DNA of 64,000 bases, taken from the NCBI RefSeq assembly GCF_000376245.1, contig NZ_AQXM01000054.1, forward strand, positions 20,836-84,835, read 5' to 3'. The translations under genes and the position numbers were made by a program. The DNA comes from Acaricomes phytoseiuli DSM 14247 (GTDB lineage Bacteria > Actinomycetota > Actinomycetes > Actinomycetales > Micrococcaceae). Positions 44,321 through 54,396 of the stretch are shown here, piece after piece (position 1 is the stretch's first letter; every line of letters begins with the position of its first letter). Under the pieces are notes generated by a model. It was not told the DNA's origin and did not search any database. It saw only the letters and a program-made list of their open reading frames with translations.

Positions 44321-47300
44321 GTGGCAAGTTCAGGATCTTTCGTACACCTCCACAATCACACCGAGTACTCGATGCTCGACGGCGCGGCCCGGCTGACCGA
44401 TCTCTTCGCGTATACGCAGGAGCTGGGCATGGACGCGCTGGCGACCACGGACCACGGTTTCGTCTTCGGGGCTTTTGACTTCTGGTCCAAGGCTAAGGAC
44501 GCCGGGGTCAAGCCGATCATCGGCGTTGAAGCCTATCTGACACCGGGTACCGCGCGTCAGGATCGCAGCAGAGTGCGCTGGGGCGATGGCGGCCGGAACG
44601 ATGTCTCCGGCGCTGGCGCCTACACGCATATGACGCTCTGGGCGGAGAGCACCGAGGGTATGCACAATCTCTTCCGGGCCTCCTCGCTGGCTTCGCTTGA
44701 GGGCTACCTGTACAAGCCCAGGATGGACCGCGACCTGCTCCAGACCTACGGCAAAGGGCTGATCGCCACTACCGGCTGCCCGTCCGGTGAAGTTCAGACC
44801 AAGCTTCGCCTCGGGCTTTACCAGGAGGCGAAGCAGGCCGCGAGCGACTTCCGGGATATCTTCGGCGCGGGGAACTTCTACTGCGAGCTCATGGACCACG
44901 GCCTCGGCATCGAGCGCGATATCCACGTCGATCTGCTCAAGCTCGCCAAAGAGCTGAAGCTTCCTCTTGTGGCCACGAACGATCTGCATTACACCCGGGC
45001 TGAGGATGCCTCCAGTCACGCTGCGCTGCTCTGCGTGCAGTCGGGCTCCACCCTCGCGGACCCCAAGCGGTTCAAATTCGACGCTGATGACTTCTACCTG
45101 AAATCCCCGCAGGAGATGCGCGATCTCTTCCGCGACTATCCGGAAGCTTGCGATAACACCCTGGCGATCGCCGAGCGCTGCCAAGTCGACTTCAACACCG
45201 CGGCTAACTACATGCCGCGATTCCCCGTGCCGGCGGGCGAGGACGAGCAGTCCTGGTTCGTCAAAGAAGTCGAAAAAGGCCTGCACTACCGCTTCCCCGG
45301 CGGCATCCCGGACGATGCCCGGAAACAAGCCGAGTTCGAGGTCGGCGTGATCACTCAGATGGGTTTCCCCGGCTACTTCCTGGTGGTTGCGGACTTCATC
45401 AACTGGGCCAAGGACAACGGCATCCGGGTGGGCCCCGGGCGCGGTTCCGGGGCTGGCTCGATGGTCGCCTACGCGATGCGCATCACCGACTTGGACCCGC
45501 TCAAGCACGGGCTGATCTTCGAGCGCTTCCTCAACCCGGAGCGCGTCTCCATGCCGGACTTCGATGTCGACTTCGATGATCGACGCCGTGGCGAGGTGAT
45601 CAAGTACGTCACCGAGAAGTACGGTGACGAGCGCGTCGCCATGATCGTCACCTACGGCACGATCAAAGCCAAGCAGGCGCTCAAGGACTCTTCCCGGGTG
45701 CTCGGTTACCCGTTCTCCATGGGGGAGCGGCTGACCAAGGCGATGCCCCCGGACGTCATGGGCAAGGGTATGCCGCTGGCCGATATCCATGATAAGGACG
45801 CCAAGCGGTACTCGGAAGCAGTGGAGATGCGAGAGCTGCTCACCACCGACGCCGAAGCGCAGAAAGTCTTCGATACCGCGGTGGGCCTGGAGGGGCTCAA
45901 ACGGCAGTGGGGCGTGCACGCTGCCGGGGTGATCATGTCCTCGGATCCGCTCATCGACATCATCCCGATCATGCGCCGCGAGCAGGACGGTCAGGTGATC
46001 ACGCAGTTCGATTACCCCACCTGCGAAGGCCTGGGCCTGATCAAGATGGACTTCCTGGGCCTGCGGAACCTGACGATCATTTCCGACGCCATCGAGAACA
46101 TCAAGTTCAACCGCGATGAGGATCTGGACCTGGAGACGCTGGAGCTGGAGGACAAAGCTTCCTACGAGCTCCTGGCCAGGGGCGATACTCTGGGCGTCTT
46201 CCAGCTCGACGGCGGCCCGATGCGATCCCTGTTGAAGCTCATGAAGCCGGATCACTTCGAAGACATCTCCGCGGTGCTCGCGCTCTACCGGCCCGGGCCG
46301 ATGGGTGTGAATTCGCATACAAACTATGCGCTGCGGAAGAACGGGCAGCAGCAGATCATCCCGATCCATCCGGAACTCGAAGAACCTCTGGCGGAGATCC
46401 TGGACGGCACCTACGGCCTGATCGTCTACCAGGAGCAGGTGATGGCGGCCGCGCAGAAACTGGCCGGTTACAGCCTGGGCCAGGCAGATCTGCTGCGCCG
46501 GGCGATGGGCAAGAAGAAGAAATCGGAACTGGACAAGCAGCAGGCCGACTTCTTCGCCGGTATGAGCGCCAACGGCTATTCGCGCCAGGCTCAGGACGCG
46601 CTCTGGACCGTTTTGGTCTCCTTCGCGGACTACGCCTTCAACAAAGCGCATACCGCGGCTTACGGGCTGATCTCCTACTGGACCGCGTATCTCAAGGCGC
46701 ATTACGCGGCTGAGTACATGGCGGCGCTGCTGACCAGTGTCGGCGATGACAAGGACAAGCTGGCGATTTACCTCAATGAGTGCCGCCGGATGGGCATCAC
46801 GGTGCTGCCTCCCGATGTCAACGAATCCGCGCTGAACTTCACCCCGGTAGGGGCTTCCGATATCCGCTTCGGCATGGGTGCGATCCGCAATGTCGGGGCC
46901 AATGTGGTGCACGCGATGGTTTCCGCTCGGGAGGAGAAGGGCGATTTCGAGAGCTTCTCCGACTTTCTGCTCAAGGTCCCGGCCGTGGTCTGCAATAAGC
47001 GCACCATCGAGTCCCTGATCAAAGCCGGTGCCTTCGATTCCATGGGGCAGCCGCGCAGGGCCCTGGCCGCAAGCCATGAAGAAGCCATCGATGCGGTGAT
47101 CACGCTGAAGCGGAACGAAGCGGTGGGCCAGTTCGATCTCTTCTCCGGGCTTATGGACGCAGATGACTCCGGAAGTGCCGAGGCGTCCGGCTCGGGATTT
47201 AGCACGGATATCCCGGATCTGCCGGAATGGGATAAGAAGGACAAGCTGGCCTTCGAACGGGATATGCTCGGGCTCTACGTCTCCGATCACCCGCTGCGCG

Positions 47301-47875
47301 GTCTCGAAGAAGTGCTGGGGCAGCACGCTGAGCACAGCATCACCTATCTGCTGGGCGAGGACGGCCCCGCTGACGGTGCCATCGTCACCATCGCCGGGAT
47401 GATCACCTCGTTGTCCCGGCGCATCGCGAAGGCCAGCGGCAACGCCTACGCCCGGGCCGAGATCGAGGATCTAGGCGGCTCGATCGAAGTGATGTTCTTC
47501 GGCCAGGTGTACGGGCCCATCGCCGATATCCTCGCCGAGGATCTCATGGTCACGATCAAGGGCCGCTTGCAGAAGCGCGATGACGGTTCCATCACGATCT
47601 CCGCGATGGAGATGACTGTCCCCGATATCACGGAAGGCACGGACGGGCCGGTGAATCTGTTCATCCAGCACCACCGCCTGCCCGAACAGCGAGTGACTGA
47701 ACTGGGGGAGATCCTGCGCAATCATCGGGGCAACTCCGAAGTCCGGCTGCATATCCGCGAAGATCGCCAGACCGTTGTCTGGAGCCTGCCGCTCCAGCTG
47801 CGGGTCAACCCCAATCCGGCACTTTTCGGCGATCTGAAGGTACTCCTCGGCCCGGCATGTCTCGACGCCAGCTGA
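44321..47875 (+). CDS. dnaE1: DNA polymerase III alpha subunit DnaE1
   Basis: 1,184 residues, full length. The replicative polymerase. The N-terminal PHP domain begins FVHLHNHTEYSMLDGA. The polymerase active site has VGPGRGSGAGSMVAYAM and MPDFDVDFDD, with catalytic Asp413 and Asp415. The thumb and finger motifs LRRAMGKKKKSELDKQ and NKAHTAAYGLISYWTAYLKAHY follow, and an OB-fold lies near the C-terminus (IVTIAGMITSLSRR). GTG 44321 fits a leaderless start. The stop overlaps the next start as TGATG. Confidence 0.97.
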   Translation: MASSGSFVHLHNHTEYSMLDGAARLTDLFAYTQELGMDALATTDHGFVFGAFDFWSKAKDAGVKPIIGVEAYLTPGTARQDRSRVRWGDGGRNDVSGAGAYTHMTLWAESTEGMHNLFRASSLASLEGYLYKPRMDRDLLQTYGKGLIATTGCPSGEVQTKLRLGLYQEAKQAASDFRDIFGAGNFYCELMDHGLGIERDIHVDLLKLAKELKLPLVATNDLHYTRAEDASSHAALLCVQSGSTLADPKRFKFDADDFYLKSPQEMRDLFRDYPEACDNTLAIAERCQVDFNTAANYMPRFPVPAGEDEQSWFVKEVEKGLHYRFPGGIPDDARKQAEFEVGVITQMGFPGYFLVVADFINWAKDNGIRVGPGRGSGAGSMVAYAMRITDLDPLKHGLIFERFLNPERVSMPDFDVDFDDRRRGEVIKYVTEKYGDERVAMIVTYGTIKAKQALKDSSRVLGYPFSMGERLTKAMPPDVMGKGMPLADIHDKDAKRYSEAVEMRELLTTDAEAQKVFDTAVGLEGLKRQWGVHAAGVIMSSDPLIDIIPIMRREQDGQVITQFDYPTCEGLGLIKMDFLGLRNLTIISDAIENIKFNRDEDLDLETLELEDKASYELLARGDTLGVFQLDGGPMRSLLKLMKPDHFEDISAVLALYRPGPMGVNSHTNYALRKNGQQQIIPIHPELEEPLAEILDGTYGLIVYQEQVMAAAQKLAGYSLGQADLLRRAMGKKKKSELDKQQADFFAGMSANGYSRQAQDALWTVLVSFADYAFNKAHTAAYGLISYWTAYLKAHYAAEYMAALLTSVGDDKDKLAIYLNECRRMGITVLPPDVNESALNFTPVGASDIRFGMGAIRNVGANVVHAMVSAREEKGDFESFSDFLLKVPAVVCNKRTIESLIKAGAFDSMGQPRRALAASHEEAIDAVITLKRNEAVGQFDLFSGLMDADDSGSAEASGSGFSTDIPDLPEWDKKDKLAFERDMLGLYVSDHPLRGLEEVLGQHAEHSITYLLGEDGPADGAIVTIAGMITSLSRRIAKASGNAYARAEIEDLGGSIEVMFFGQVYGPIADILAEDLMVTIKGRLQKRDDGSITISAMEMTVPDITEGTDGPVNLFIQHHRLPEQRVTELGEILRNHRGNSEVRLHIREDRQTVVWSLPLQLRVNPNPALFGDLKVLLGPACLDAS

Positions 47876-48498
47876 TGAGTTCCGAGCCCTCTTTCGAACT
47901 GACGGTCGTTCCCGAAACCGCTACTGCTGCCAAGCCTCCGGGCCCTGGCTTCGCCGCGCTTTGGCCGTGGTTCGGCGGAATCGCCGTGACTGGCGTGCCT
48001 CTGGGGCTACTGTGGTGGCTGCTGGCCCCGGGCGGTGCGTGGTGGGGGAACGGCTCAGACCCTCTGCAATGGGCGGCCCGGGACGCAGTGCTCGGGTCGC
48101 TGGTGCTCGCCGCCGGCATCGTGAGCGGACTGCTCGTGCTCCGGGCGCGGCACCGACCCGGCAGCTGGCGCTTCCTCCTGGCCGCCGTCGCCGGATCAGC
48201 TCTGGGCGCCGTCACCGCATGGCTTCTCGGCAGTTTCGCCGGAGCGCTCTGGGGCACTGAAGCCTCCGGCGCGTCCGGCAGCGTGGGGGAATGGGTGGCC
48301 TTCGGTCTGCGCACCCCGAATTTCCTGCTCTTCTGGCCCTTGGCGACAAGCGCCGTCTTCTTCCTGGCCCTGACCGTGGAGACGATCTTCCGCCCTGCAG
48401 CACCGGTGCCGCGGAACCCCGAGGCGGAGGCCGGCTCGGATCACGGCACAGATCCAGGTCAAGGCGCGAAACCGGGTCGGGAGACTAGAATCGGCTAA
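47875..48498 (+). CDS. Hypothetical four-helix membrane protein
   Basis: 207 residues from ATG 47875, overlapping the dnaE1 stop (TGATG). Four transmembrane helices are predicted: LWPWFGGIAVTGVPLGLLWWLL, VLGSLVLAAGIVSGLLVL, FLLAAVAGSALGAVTAWLLG and LLFWPLATSAVFFLALTV. The C-terminus is short, hydrophilic and charged. The layout resembles the DUF2567 membrane proteins of actinobacteria, but I cannot confirm this. It lies just before hisD. Confidence 0.75.
   Translation: MSSEPSFELTVVPETATAAKPPGPGFAALWPWFGGIAVTGVPLGLLWWLLAPGGAWWGNGSDPLQWAARDAVLGSLVLAAGIVSGLLVLRARHRPGSWRFLLAAVAGSALGAVTAWLLGSFAGALWGTEASGASGSVGEWVAFGLRTPNFLLFWPLATSAVFFLALTVETIFRPAAPVPRNPEAEAGSDHGTDPGQGAKPGRETRIG
48486..48491 (+). 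promoter_or_regulatory. -10 element of a leaderless hisD transcript
   Basis: TAGAAT ends eight bases before GTG 48500 and lies inside the last codons of the preceding gene. Confidence 0.55.
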
Positions 48499-48499
48499 C

Positions 48500-49885
48500 G
48501 TGACTACCCCTGAAAGCATCGCTGACTCACCTGCTGGAGCAGCTCTCCGGCTCATCGATCTGCGCGGGCAGGAGCTGGAGCCGGCCCGGTTGCGGGCTGC
48601 ACTGCCACGACTGGCAGGTCAGGATGCCGCTGATGCCGAGGCCAGTGCTCGGAGCACGATCGCTGCTGTCCGGGAGCGGGGCTGGCCCGCGGTGCGCGAG
48701 CTCGCCGAACGCTTCGACGGTGTTCAGCAGGAGCAGCCCAAGGTGCCGCGCGAGGCGTTGCGGGAAGCCCTGGCCGGGCTGCCTGCGCCGGTACGCGCCG
48801 GGCTCGAGGAATCGATCCGCCGGGCGCGTTTGGTCGCTGCGGCGCAGCAGCCCGGGCCGGTGAGCACCGAGGTCGGCCCCGGTGCTACCGTGACGCTGCG
48901 CTGGGAACCGGTGCGCCGGGTCGGGCTCTACATTCCCGGCGGCAGGGCGGTATACCCGTCATCCGTCGTCATGAATGCGGTTCCGGCTCAGGCCGCCGGA
49001 GTCGGTTCCCTGGTGCTCTGCTCCCCGCCGCAACGAGAGCACGGCGGACTGCCGCACCCTTCGATCCTGGCTGCTGCGGAACTCCTGGGTATCACCGAGG
49101 TGTATGCGATCGGAGGCAGTCAGGCGATCGCGGCAATGGCCTACGGGCTGGAGCCGGCCGCGGAATTCGCCGGGTTGGAGCCGGTGGAGGTGATCTCCGG
49201 CCCGGGCAACAACTTCGTTGCCGCAGCCAAACGCCTGGTCAACGGTCAGGTGGGTATCGATGCTGAAGCCGGGGCCACCGAGATCGCGGTGCTCGCGGAC
49301 GCCGCTGCGCCAGCCGGTTTCATCGCTGCCGATCTGATCAGCCAGGCCGAGCACGATCCCCAGGCCGCGGCCGTGCTGGTGACCGATTCACCCGAGCTCA
49401 TCGTCAAGGTGCGCGCGCAGCTCGACGATCAGATCGCCGCGACCCAGCACCGACAGAGAGTGCTGACCGCACTGTCCGGGCCGCAATCGGCGATTCTGCT
49501 CGTGGATTCGCTCGCGGCGGGGGTCGAAGTGGTCAACGCCTATGCGGCGGAGCATCTCGAAGTTCTCACCCGGGATGCTGCAACGGATGCCCGTCAGGTA
49601 CACAGTGCCGGGGCGATCTTCCTGGGCCCGTCGGCGCCGGTGAGCCTCGGCGACTACTGCGCCGGTTCCAATCACGTACTGCCCACAGGAGGCACGGCTG
49701 CCTTCGCTTCGGGGCTGAGCGTCTTCACCTTCCTCAAAGCTCTTCAGGTAGTCGACTACGACGCTGATGCCCTGGCCGGGGTTGCCGAGCACATCGTTGC
49801 CCTGGCGCAGGCCGAGAATCTTCCAGCACACGGCGATGCGGTGAGCATACGAGTCGCCGGAGTCCGTGCCAACCACAACATCTAG
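48500..49885 (+). CDS. hisD: Histidinol dehydrogenase
   Basis: 461 residues. It oxidises L-histidinol to L-histidine in two NAD-dependent steps. Family segments are VGLYIPGGRAVYPSSVVMNAVPA, SGPGNNFVAAAKRLV, and ISQAEHDPQA with the zinc-binding Gln and His; GSNHVLPTGGTAAFASGLSVFTFLK follows. GTG 48500 fits a leaderless start. The other his genes are not in the window, though hisC often follows hisD; here nrdR follows. Confidence 0.95.
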   Translation: MTTPESIADSPAGAALRLIDLRGQELEPARLRAALPRLAGQDAADAEASARSTIAAVRERGWPAVRELAERFDGVQQEQPKVPREALREALAGLPAPVRAGLEESIRRARLVAAAQQPGPVSTEVGPGATVTLRWEPVRRVGLYIPGGRAVYPSSVVMNAVPAQAAGVGSLVLCSPPQREHGGLPHPSILAAAELLGITEVYAIGGSQAIAAMAYGLEPAAEFAGLEPVEVISGPGNNFVAAAKRLVNGQVGIDAEAGATEIAVLADAAAPAGFIAADLISQAEHDPQAAAVLVTDSPELIVKVRAQLDDQIAATQHRQRVLTALSGPQSAILLVDSLAAGVEVVNAYAAEHLEVLTRDAATDARQVHSAGAIFLGPSAPVSLGDYCAGSNHVLPTGGTAAFASGLSVFTFLKALQVVDYDADALAGVAEHIVALAQAENLPAHGDAVSIRVAGVRANHNI

Positions 49886-49896
49886 TAATTACGCCC

Positions 49897-49926
49897 TTGT
49901 ATTTTTCCCACATCTAGTTATACGAT
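49897..49926 (+). promoter_or_regulatory. Candidate promoter of nrdR
   Basis: TTGTAT (49897-49902), an 18-base spacer and TACGAT (49921-49926; TATACG at 49919 is an overlapping alternative). It is in the AT-rich gap between hisD and nrdR. No NrdR box was recognised. Confidence 0.4.
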
Positions 49927-50031
49927 AAAGCTGTAAGCGCTGAACGAGATCAGCCGTGAACAAGCGGTTCCGTCAGTGGTTCAGTGGTTTTGTCAGCAGA
50001 GCCGAGTCGTGAGGGAACGGGAGGTGTCAGG

Positions 50032-50538
50032 GTGTATTGTCCTTTCTGCCGCAACCCGGATTCCCGTGTCGTCGACTCCAGAGTCTCTGATGACGGCTCC
50101 TCGATCCGGCGTCGCAGGCAATGCCCGCAGTGCGAGCGCCGCTTCACCACGGTGGAAACCACCAGCCTGACCGTGGTCAAGCGTTCCGGCATCGGTGAGC
50201 CGTTCAGCCGCAGCAAGGTCATCAACGGAGTGCGCAAAGCGTGCCAGGGCCGGCCGGTCACGGAAGACGATCTGGCGCTCCTGGCCCAAGAGGTCGAAGA
50301 GAGCATCAGAGCCTCAGGCGCCGCTGAGATCGAAGCTCATGAAGTGGGCTTGGTGATCCTCGGCCCTTTGCAGAAGCTCGATACCATCGCGTATCTGCGC
50401 TTCGCCAGTGTCTATCAGGCGTTTGAGACGCTTGACGACTTCGAGCATGCGATCGCCCTGTTGCGCCACGAAGCCGAACTCGATGACGCTGAGCCGGGGC
50501 ATCGCGTGCCAGCTAACAATACCCGGCAGAGCGACTGA
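50032..50538 (+). CDS. nrdR: Transcriptional repressor NrdR
   Basis: 168 residues from GTG 50032, behind GGGAGGTG. The zinc ribbon is formed by Cys3, Cys6, Cys31 and Cys34, followed by RRFTTVE. The ATP-cone domain spans about 46-136 and ends with a conserved [17 protein letters not shown]. NrdR represses ribonucleotide reductase genes in response to dATP/ATP. No nrd genes are in the window. Confidence 0.95.
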   Translation: MYCPFCRNPDSRVVDSRVSDDGSSIRRRRQCPQCERRFTTVETTSLTVVKRSGIGEPFSRSKVINGVRKACQGRPVTEDDLALLAQEVEESIRASGAAEIEAHEVGLVILGPLQKLDTIAYLRFASVYQAFETLDDFEHAIALLRHEAELDDAEPGHRVPANNTRQSD

Positions 50539-50559
50539 GCCCGGCGGGTAGATCAGACT

Positions 50560-50599
50560 CCGGTGGCGGCCAGGGAGGGGAAGCCCGGGCCGCCACCGG
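50560..50599. terminator. Hairpin between convergent nrdR and amidohydrolase genes
   Basis: CCGGTGGCGGCC (50560-50571) pairs perfectly with GGCCGCCACCGG (50588-50599), with a 16-base loop. A short TTTAA follows at 50604, so it may serve both strands. Confidence 0.7.
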
Positions 50600-50658
50600 C
50601 TCCATTTAAGAGCGTTCGGAACCTGAGTGCACTAGATCCGCGCAGGAGGCCAGCGGGT

Positions 50659-52404
50659 TCAGAAAGCCTCGTAGACGAACCTGCCGTCCAACATGGTGGC
50701 GTTGACATTGATCTCCGGAAGCCGCTCGGCATCCACCGTCAGGATATTCCGGTCCAGTACGCACAGATCGGCTGCTTTGCCCGGAGTGATCGTGCCTTTC
50801 CAGCTTTCTGCCCGGTTCTGCCAGGCCGGTGCCGAAGTGTAGGTGTGCAAGGCGTCGAGGAGGCTGATCTGCTGCTCCGGGGCGCTCTGGTGCCCATCGA
50901 GGTTCCGGCGGGAGACCACGAGAGCCAGATGCTCACGCCAATCCGGAGCGGCCACGGGCGCGTCGGAGCTCGTCATCGTGGTGACTCCCGCGTTCAGTGC
51001 CCAGCGGTAGGGCAGCAGGGTGCGCCCCGGTAGCGTGGGCAATTCGCCACGGACGAAGAAGCTCGACTGCATATTGAGGCCCAGCCCGGCACGGCTCGCC
51101 CGCCGCAGTGCTGCTTGATCGATCCAATAACCGTGGATCAGCCAATGCCGGGGATCGGCCCGGGGAACTGCCCGCTGCGCCGCGCTGACGGCATCCACAG
51201 CGATACCGGTGTCCTGCGGGCCGATGACGTGAATGCCCAGTTGGAAGCCCCGCTCATGCACGACCCGAACGATATCGATGAGCTCTTGCCGCCGCTCTTC
51301 AGCAGTGTCTCCACCGGTGTTCAGCGGGTCATCGAGGCCGTCCGCGAAAGCCTTGACCGCCCCTACCCGGAGCCAGCGGGCGTCAATACCCTGTAGCGGC
51401 TTCCAGACCTCGTCCAGGTAGCGACGGAAGTCTTCAGCCCGGCCGCCCGACTGCGCCACTGGTGCCAGCTGCACATCCACCCGCATGGGCAGCTGCCCCG
51501 AACGGGCCAGCTCCTCATAGATCCTGAGGGTATCGGGCCCCAAACCGGTTCCCGAACCCATACCCGGGCCCAGCACCGGCTCGGTGTAACTGGTCAGGCC
51601 CAGCTCATGCAGCGCCCGGAACGCTCGGGGCAGAGCATCGTAGTGGTCCGCCGCGGTGTACGGCGGCTCCACGGAGTTGATCAGGTTCTGCGCTGCCTCG
51701 TTGAGGACTCCTGTGGGTTCCCCGGCGGCATCCACGACGACTCCGGGATCTTCACCCCCGGTGATGCCGGCCAGAGACAGCGCTCGGCTGTTGATATAGG
51801 TGATGTGCGAGCTGGCTTCGCGGAGAGAGACCGGGTGCCTGGCAGAGACCGCATCGAGGTCACGTCGGTTGAGGCTCTGGCGTTCTGCGGCGGAGAGCAG
51901 CAGCACGTCCAGGCCGAAGCACTTAATCCAGGACTTTTGTTCCGCAGGCTGCCCATCACGGGCAGTGACGGCCTGCTGGAGCCTGGCCTGCAGCTCGACG
52001 ATGGAAGTGACCCCGCTCAGGTCGACCGTCAGGGGCGGCCGGGTCAGTGCATACTGCGCGAAATGGAAGTGGGAATCGTTGATGCCCGGCAGTACCATGC
52101 GGCCCTGCAGGTCTATCACCCGGGCGACTCGGCCGACTCGGGTCTTCAGCTCTGTGCCGCCCACCGCTCTGATCTTGTTGCCGGATACTAGCACTGCACT
52201 GGCCTGTGGGCAGGCTCGATCCATCGTCAGGACGGAGCCATTATGGAACAGGGTGAGCTCGTCCGAGGGGTCTTCAAGGGAACCCTCGGCGGGGGAGTTG
52301 ACGGTACCTGCAGCGGTTGCAGCGGGGGCGGTCAGTGCTCCCGCCCCGGTGACAGCGCCGCTGCCGGCGGCTTTCAGGATGGAACGACGAGTCCAGTGAT
52401 GCAT
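50659..52404 (-). CDS. Tat-exported amidohydrolase (YtcJ-like)
   Basis: 581 residues. The twin-arginine signal HWTRRSILKAAGSGAVTGAG at the N-terminus indicates folded export. AAGGAGG lies just before ATG 52404. The metallo-hydrolase fold has the HxH motif in GINDSHFHFAQY, then GFQLGIHVIGPQDTGIAVDAV and the closing SSDAPVAAPDW and TITPGKAADLCVLDRN segments. Such YtcJ/amidohydrolase-3 proteins hydrolyse N-acyl, formamide or cyclic amide bonds; the substrate here is unknown. The next gene on the strand is 138 bp upstream (ppgK). Confidence 0.85.
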   Translation of the reverse strand: MHHWTRRSILKAAGSGAVTGAGALTAPAATAAGTVNSPAEGSLEDPSDELTLFHNGSVLTMDRACPQASAVLVSGNKIRAVGGTELKTRVGRVARVIDLQGRMVLPGINDSHFHFAQYALTRPPLTVDLSGVTSIVELQARLQQAVTARDGQPAEQKSWIKCFGLDVLLLSAAERQSLNRRDLDAVSARHPVSLREASSHITYINSRALSLAGITGGEDPGVVVDAAGEPTGVLNEAAQNLINSVEPPYTAADHYDALPRAFRALHELGLTSYTEPVLGPGMGSGTGLGPDTLRIYEELARSGQLPMRVDVQLAPVAQSGGRAEDFRRYLDEVWKPLQGIDARWLRVGAVKAFADGLDDPLNTGGDTAEERRQELIDIVRVVHERGFQLGIHVIGPQDTGIAVDAVSAAQRAVPRADPRHWLIHGYWIDQAALRRASRAGLGLNMQSSFFVRGELPTLPGRTLLPYRWALNAGVTTMTSSDAPVAAPDWREHLALVVSRRNLDGHQSAPEQQISLLDALHTYTSAPAWQNRAESWKGTITPGKAADLCVLDRNILTVDAERLPEINVNATMLDGRFVYEAF

Positions 52405-52542
52405 GATCCTCCTTGATCGAATGATCGCAGCCCTGCCCCCAGGTCGTGGCCAGGGCTGTGAGACTTCCTGGCTACTTCAGGGTTCCGATCAGGGAGGGTG
52501 CGCAGCAAGAGCATTCTGCTCACTGGAACTCCAGCAGGGAGT

Positions 52543-53334
52543 CTAAGCGTCCTTGAACTCCCGCGACGCCTGCAGAGCGGCTCCCACGATCCCGGCGTTA
52601 TTGCGCAGCTGCGCCGTGACGCTCCGGGTGCGCAGCTTCAGCTTCGGCAAGAAGTCCTCGCTGCGCTTGGAGATGCCTCCGCCGATGATGAACAGCTCAG
52701 GGGAGAACAGGAACTCCACGTGCTCGAAATAGCGCTGCAGGCGCTCGGAGTATTCGTCCCAGCTCAGATCTTCCCGTTCCCGGGCACCGGCAGAGGCACG
52801 GCTCTCGGCATCGTGACCGTCGAGTTCCAGGTGCCCGAGCTCTGCATTGGGCACCAGCTTGCCGTCGAAGATGTAGGCCGAGCCGATGCCCGTGCCCAGG
52901 GTGATGACCAGCACCGTGCCCTTCTGATCTTTACCGACTCCGTATTTCACCTCGGCCACACCTGCGGCATCGGCATCATTGATGACGTGAACCGGGCGCT
53001 CCAAGGCCTTGGTGAGCAGCGATTCCACATCGGTATCGATCCAGCTCTTATCGACATTCGCCGCTGAGCGGGCTACGCCGTGGACGATGATCGCCGGGAA
53101 GTCGACGCCCACCGGAGTCTCCGGCGCAGGGGCCTCGGGCCTGCTCATGAGCTCGGCCACGACTTCCCGCACGACCTCTGCCACGGCCTCGGGAGTGGAG
53201 GGCTTCGGCGTAGGGATCCGGAAGCGCTCGCCCACCAGTTCACCTTTTTTGAGGTTGACGATACCGCCTTTGATGCCGGTGCCTCCGATGTCTACACCGA
53301 TGATGTGATGAGCATTGTTCTTGGCTGCGGACAT
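52543..53334 (-). CDS. ppgK: Polyphosphate glucokinase (ROK family)
   Basis: 263 residues. It phosphorylates glucose with inorganic polyphosphate (and ATP). The start is ATG 53334 with GGAG eight bases upstream. IGVDIGGTGIKGGIVNL at the N-terminus, TLGTGIGSAYIFDGKLVPNAELGHLELDG and FSPELFIIGGGISKRSEDFLP agree with PpgK. Length and gene context near map are usual for actinobacteria. It complements the ATP-type ROK glucokinase at 9657. Confidence 0.9.
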   Translation of the reverse strand: MSAAKNNAHHIIGVDIGGTGIKGGIVNLKKGELVGERFRIPTPKPSTPEAVAEVVREVVAELMSRPEAPAPETPVGVDFPAIIVHGVARSAANVDKSWIDTDVESLLTKALERPVHVINDADAAGVAEVKYGVGKDQKGTVLVITLGTGIGSAYIFDGKLVPNAELGHLELDGHDAESRASAGAREREDLSWDEYSERLQRYFEHVEFLFSPELFIIGGGISKRSEDFLPKLKLRTRSVTAQLRNNAGIVGAALQASREFKDA

Positions 53335-53394
53335 GCTTGGTCTCCGTTAGTAGGGCTATGGGGTTAGTCGGGTTAGAGGTGGATTAGGTCTGGA

Positions 53395-54270
53395 TCAGGG
53401 CAAAGTCAGGATCTCAGCGCCGGTCTCCGTGACCAGCAAGGTGTGCTCGAACTGGGCGGTGCGCTTCCGGTCCTTGGTCAGCGCGGTCCAGCCGTCGTCC
53501 CAGAGGTCCCAGTCGGCGGTGCCCAGGGTGAGCATCGGCTCGATGGTGAAGACCATTCCGGCTTCGATCACCTCAGCATACGCGGGCGCGGCATCATAAT
53601 GCGGGATGATCAGGCCAGTATGGAAAGCTTCGCCCACGCCGTGACCGGTGAAATCCCGGACCACGCCGTAGCCGAACCGCTTGGCATAGGACTCGATGGC
53701 GCGGCCGATCACGTTGATCTGCCGCCCCGGAGCCACTGCCTTGATCGCACGGTTCAGCGACTCCTGAGTGCGCTCAACGAGGAGCCTGGATTCCTCGTCC
53801 ACCTTGCCGACGAGGAACGTCGCATTATTGTCCCCGTGCACGCCATCCAGGTATGCCGTGATATCGACATTGACGATATCTCCGTCCTGGAGCACCGTGG
53901 AGTCCGGGATGCCGTGGCAGATGACTTCGTTGACCGAAGTGCACAGTGATTTGGGGAATCCCCGATAGCCGAGGGTCGAGGGGTACGCGCCGTGTTCAAC
54001 CAGGAAATCGTGCCCGATCCGGTCGAGCTCATCCGTGGTGACGCCCGGGGCGATATGCTTGCCGACTTCTGCCAGGGCCTGGGCGGCCAGAGTCGAGGCT
54101 TTTCGGATGCGCTCGAGGGTCTGCGCATCCTTGACCTCAGATCCGGTGAATTTCGCCGGGCCGGGCCTGCCCACGTATTCCGGCCGGGGAATGGTCGCCG
54201 GCACTGCGAGTTGCGGGCTCACGGTTCCGGGGACCAGGTTACCGATGGGGGCGGTCTGTATCGCAGGCAT
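53395..54270 (-). CDS. map: Methionine aminopeptidase, type I
   Basis: 291 residues from ATG 54270, chosen because a TAGGAT -10 ends seven bases before it; ATG 54288 is an alternative. It removes the initiator Met. The five metal ligands are visible in [17 protein letters not shown] (two Asp), GHGVGEAFH (His), FTIEPM (Glu) and FEHTLLV (Glu). An N-terminal extension of about 40 residues ([20 protein letters not shown]) is typical of actinobacterial MetAP1c, where a Pro-rich stretch lies near the active site. Confidence 0.94.
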   Translation of the reverse strand: MPAIQTAPIGNLVPGTVSPQLAVPATIPRPEYVGRPGPAKFTGSEVKDAQTLERIRKASTLAAQALAEVGKHIAPGVTTDELDRIGHDFLVEHGAYPSTLGYRGFPKSLCTSVNEVICHGIPDSTVLQDGDIVNVDITAYLDGVHGDNNATFLVGKVDEESRLLVERTQESLNRAIKAVAPGRQINVIGRAIESYAKRFGYGVVRDFTGHGVGEAFHTGLIIPHYDAAPAYAEVIEAGMVFTIEPMLTLGTADWDLWDDGWTALTKDRKRTAQFEHTLLVTETGAEILTLP

Positions 54271-54277
54271 GTCTCTC

Positions 54278-54283
54278 ATCCTA
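54278..54283 (-). promoter_or_regulatory. -10 element of a leaderless map transcript
   Basis: On the minus strand TAGGAT ends seven bases before ATG 54270, without a ribosome site. Confidence 0.55.
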
Positions 54284-54396
54284 CGCATTCCGATAGGCTG
54301 GAAGCAGATCCGGGCTGCGCGCCCGGATAGGTAAGCCTGGAATAACGCTGAAAATAGCGCAGCTCAGCAAGACCTCAGCAGGAGGAAAGGACCGCT

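Noticed and set aside
44330..47335. Open frame of about 1,000 codons on the minus strand
   Set aside because: It is fully antisense to dnaE1, has no family motif and is explained by codon bias in high-GC DNA.
50563..51033. Plus-strand open frame after nrdR
   Set aside because: It starts inside the terminator hairpin and runs antisense to the amidohydrolase; no motif.
52428..52458. 8-bp hairpin CAGCCCTG/CAGGGCTG downstream of ppgK
   Set aside because: Weak stem with a 15-base loop and no T run; not enough to call a terminator.
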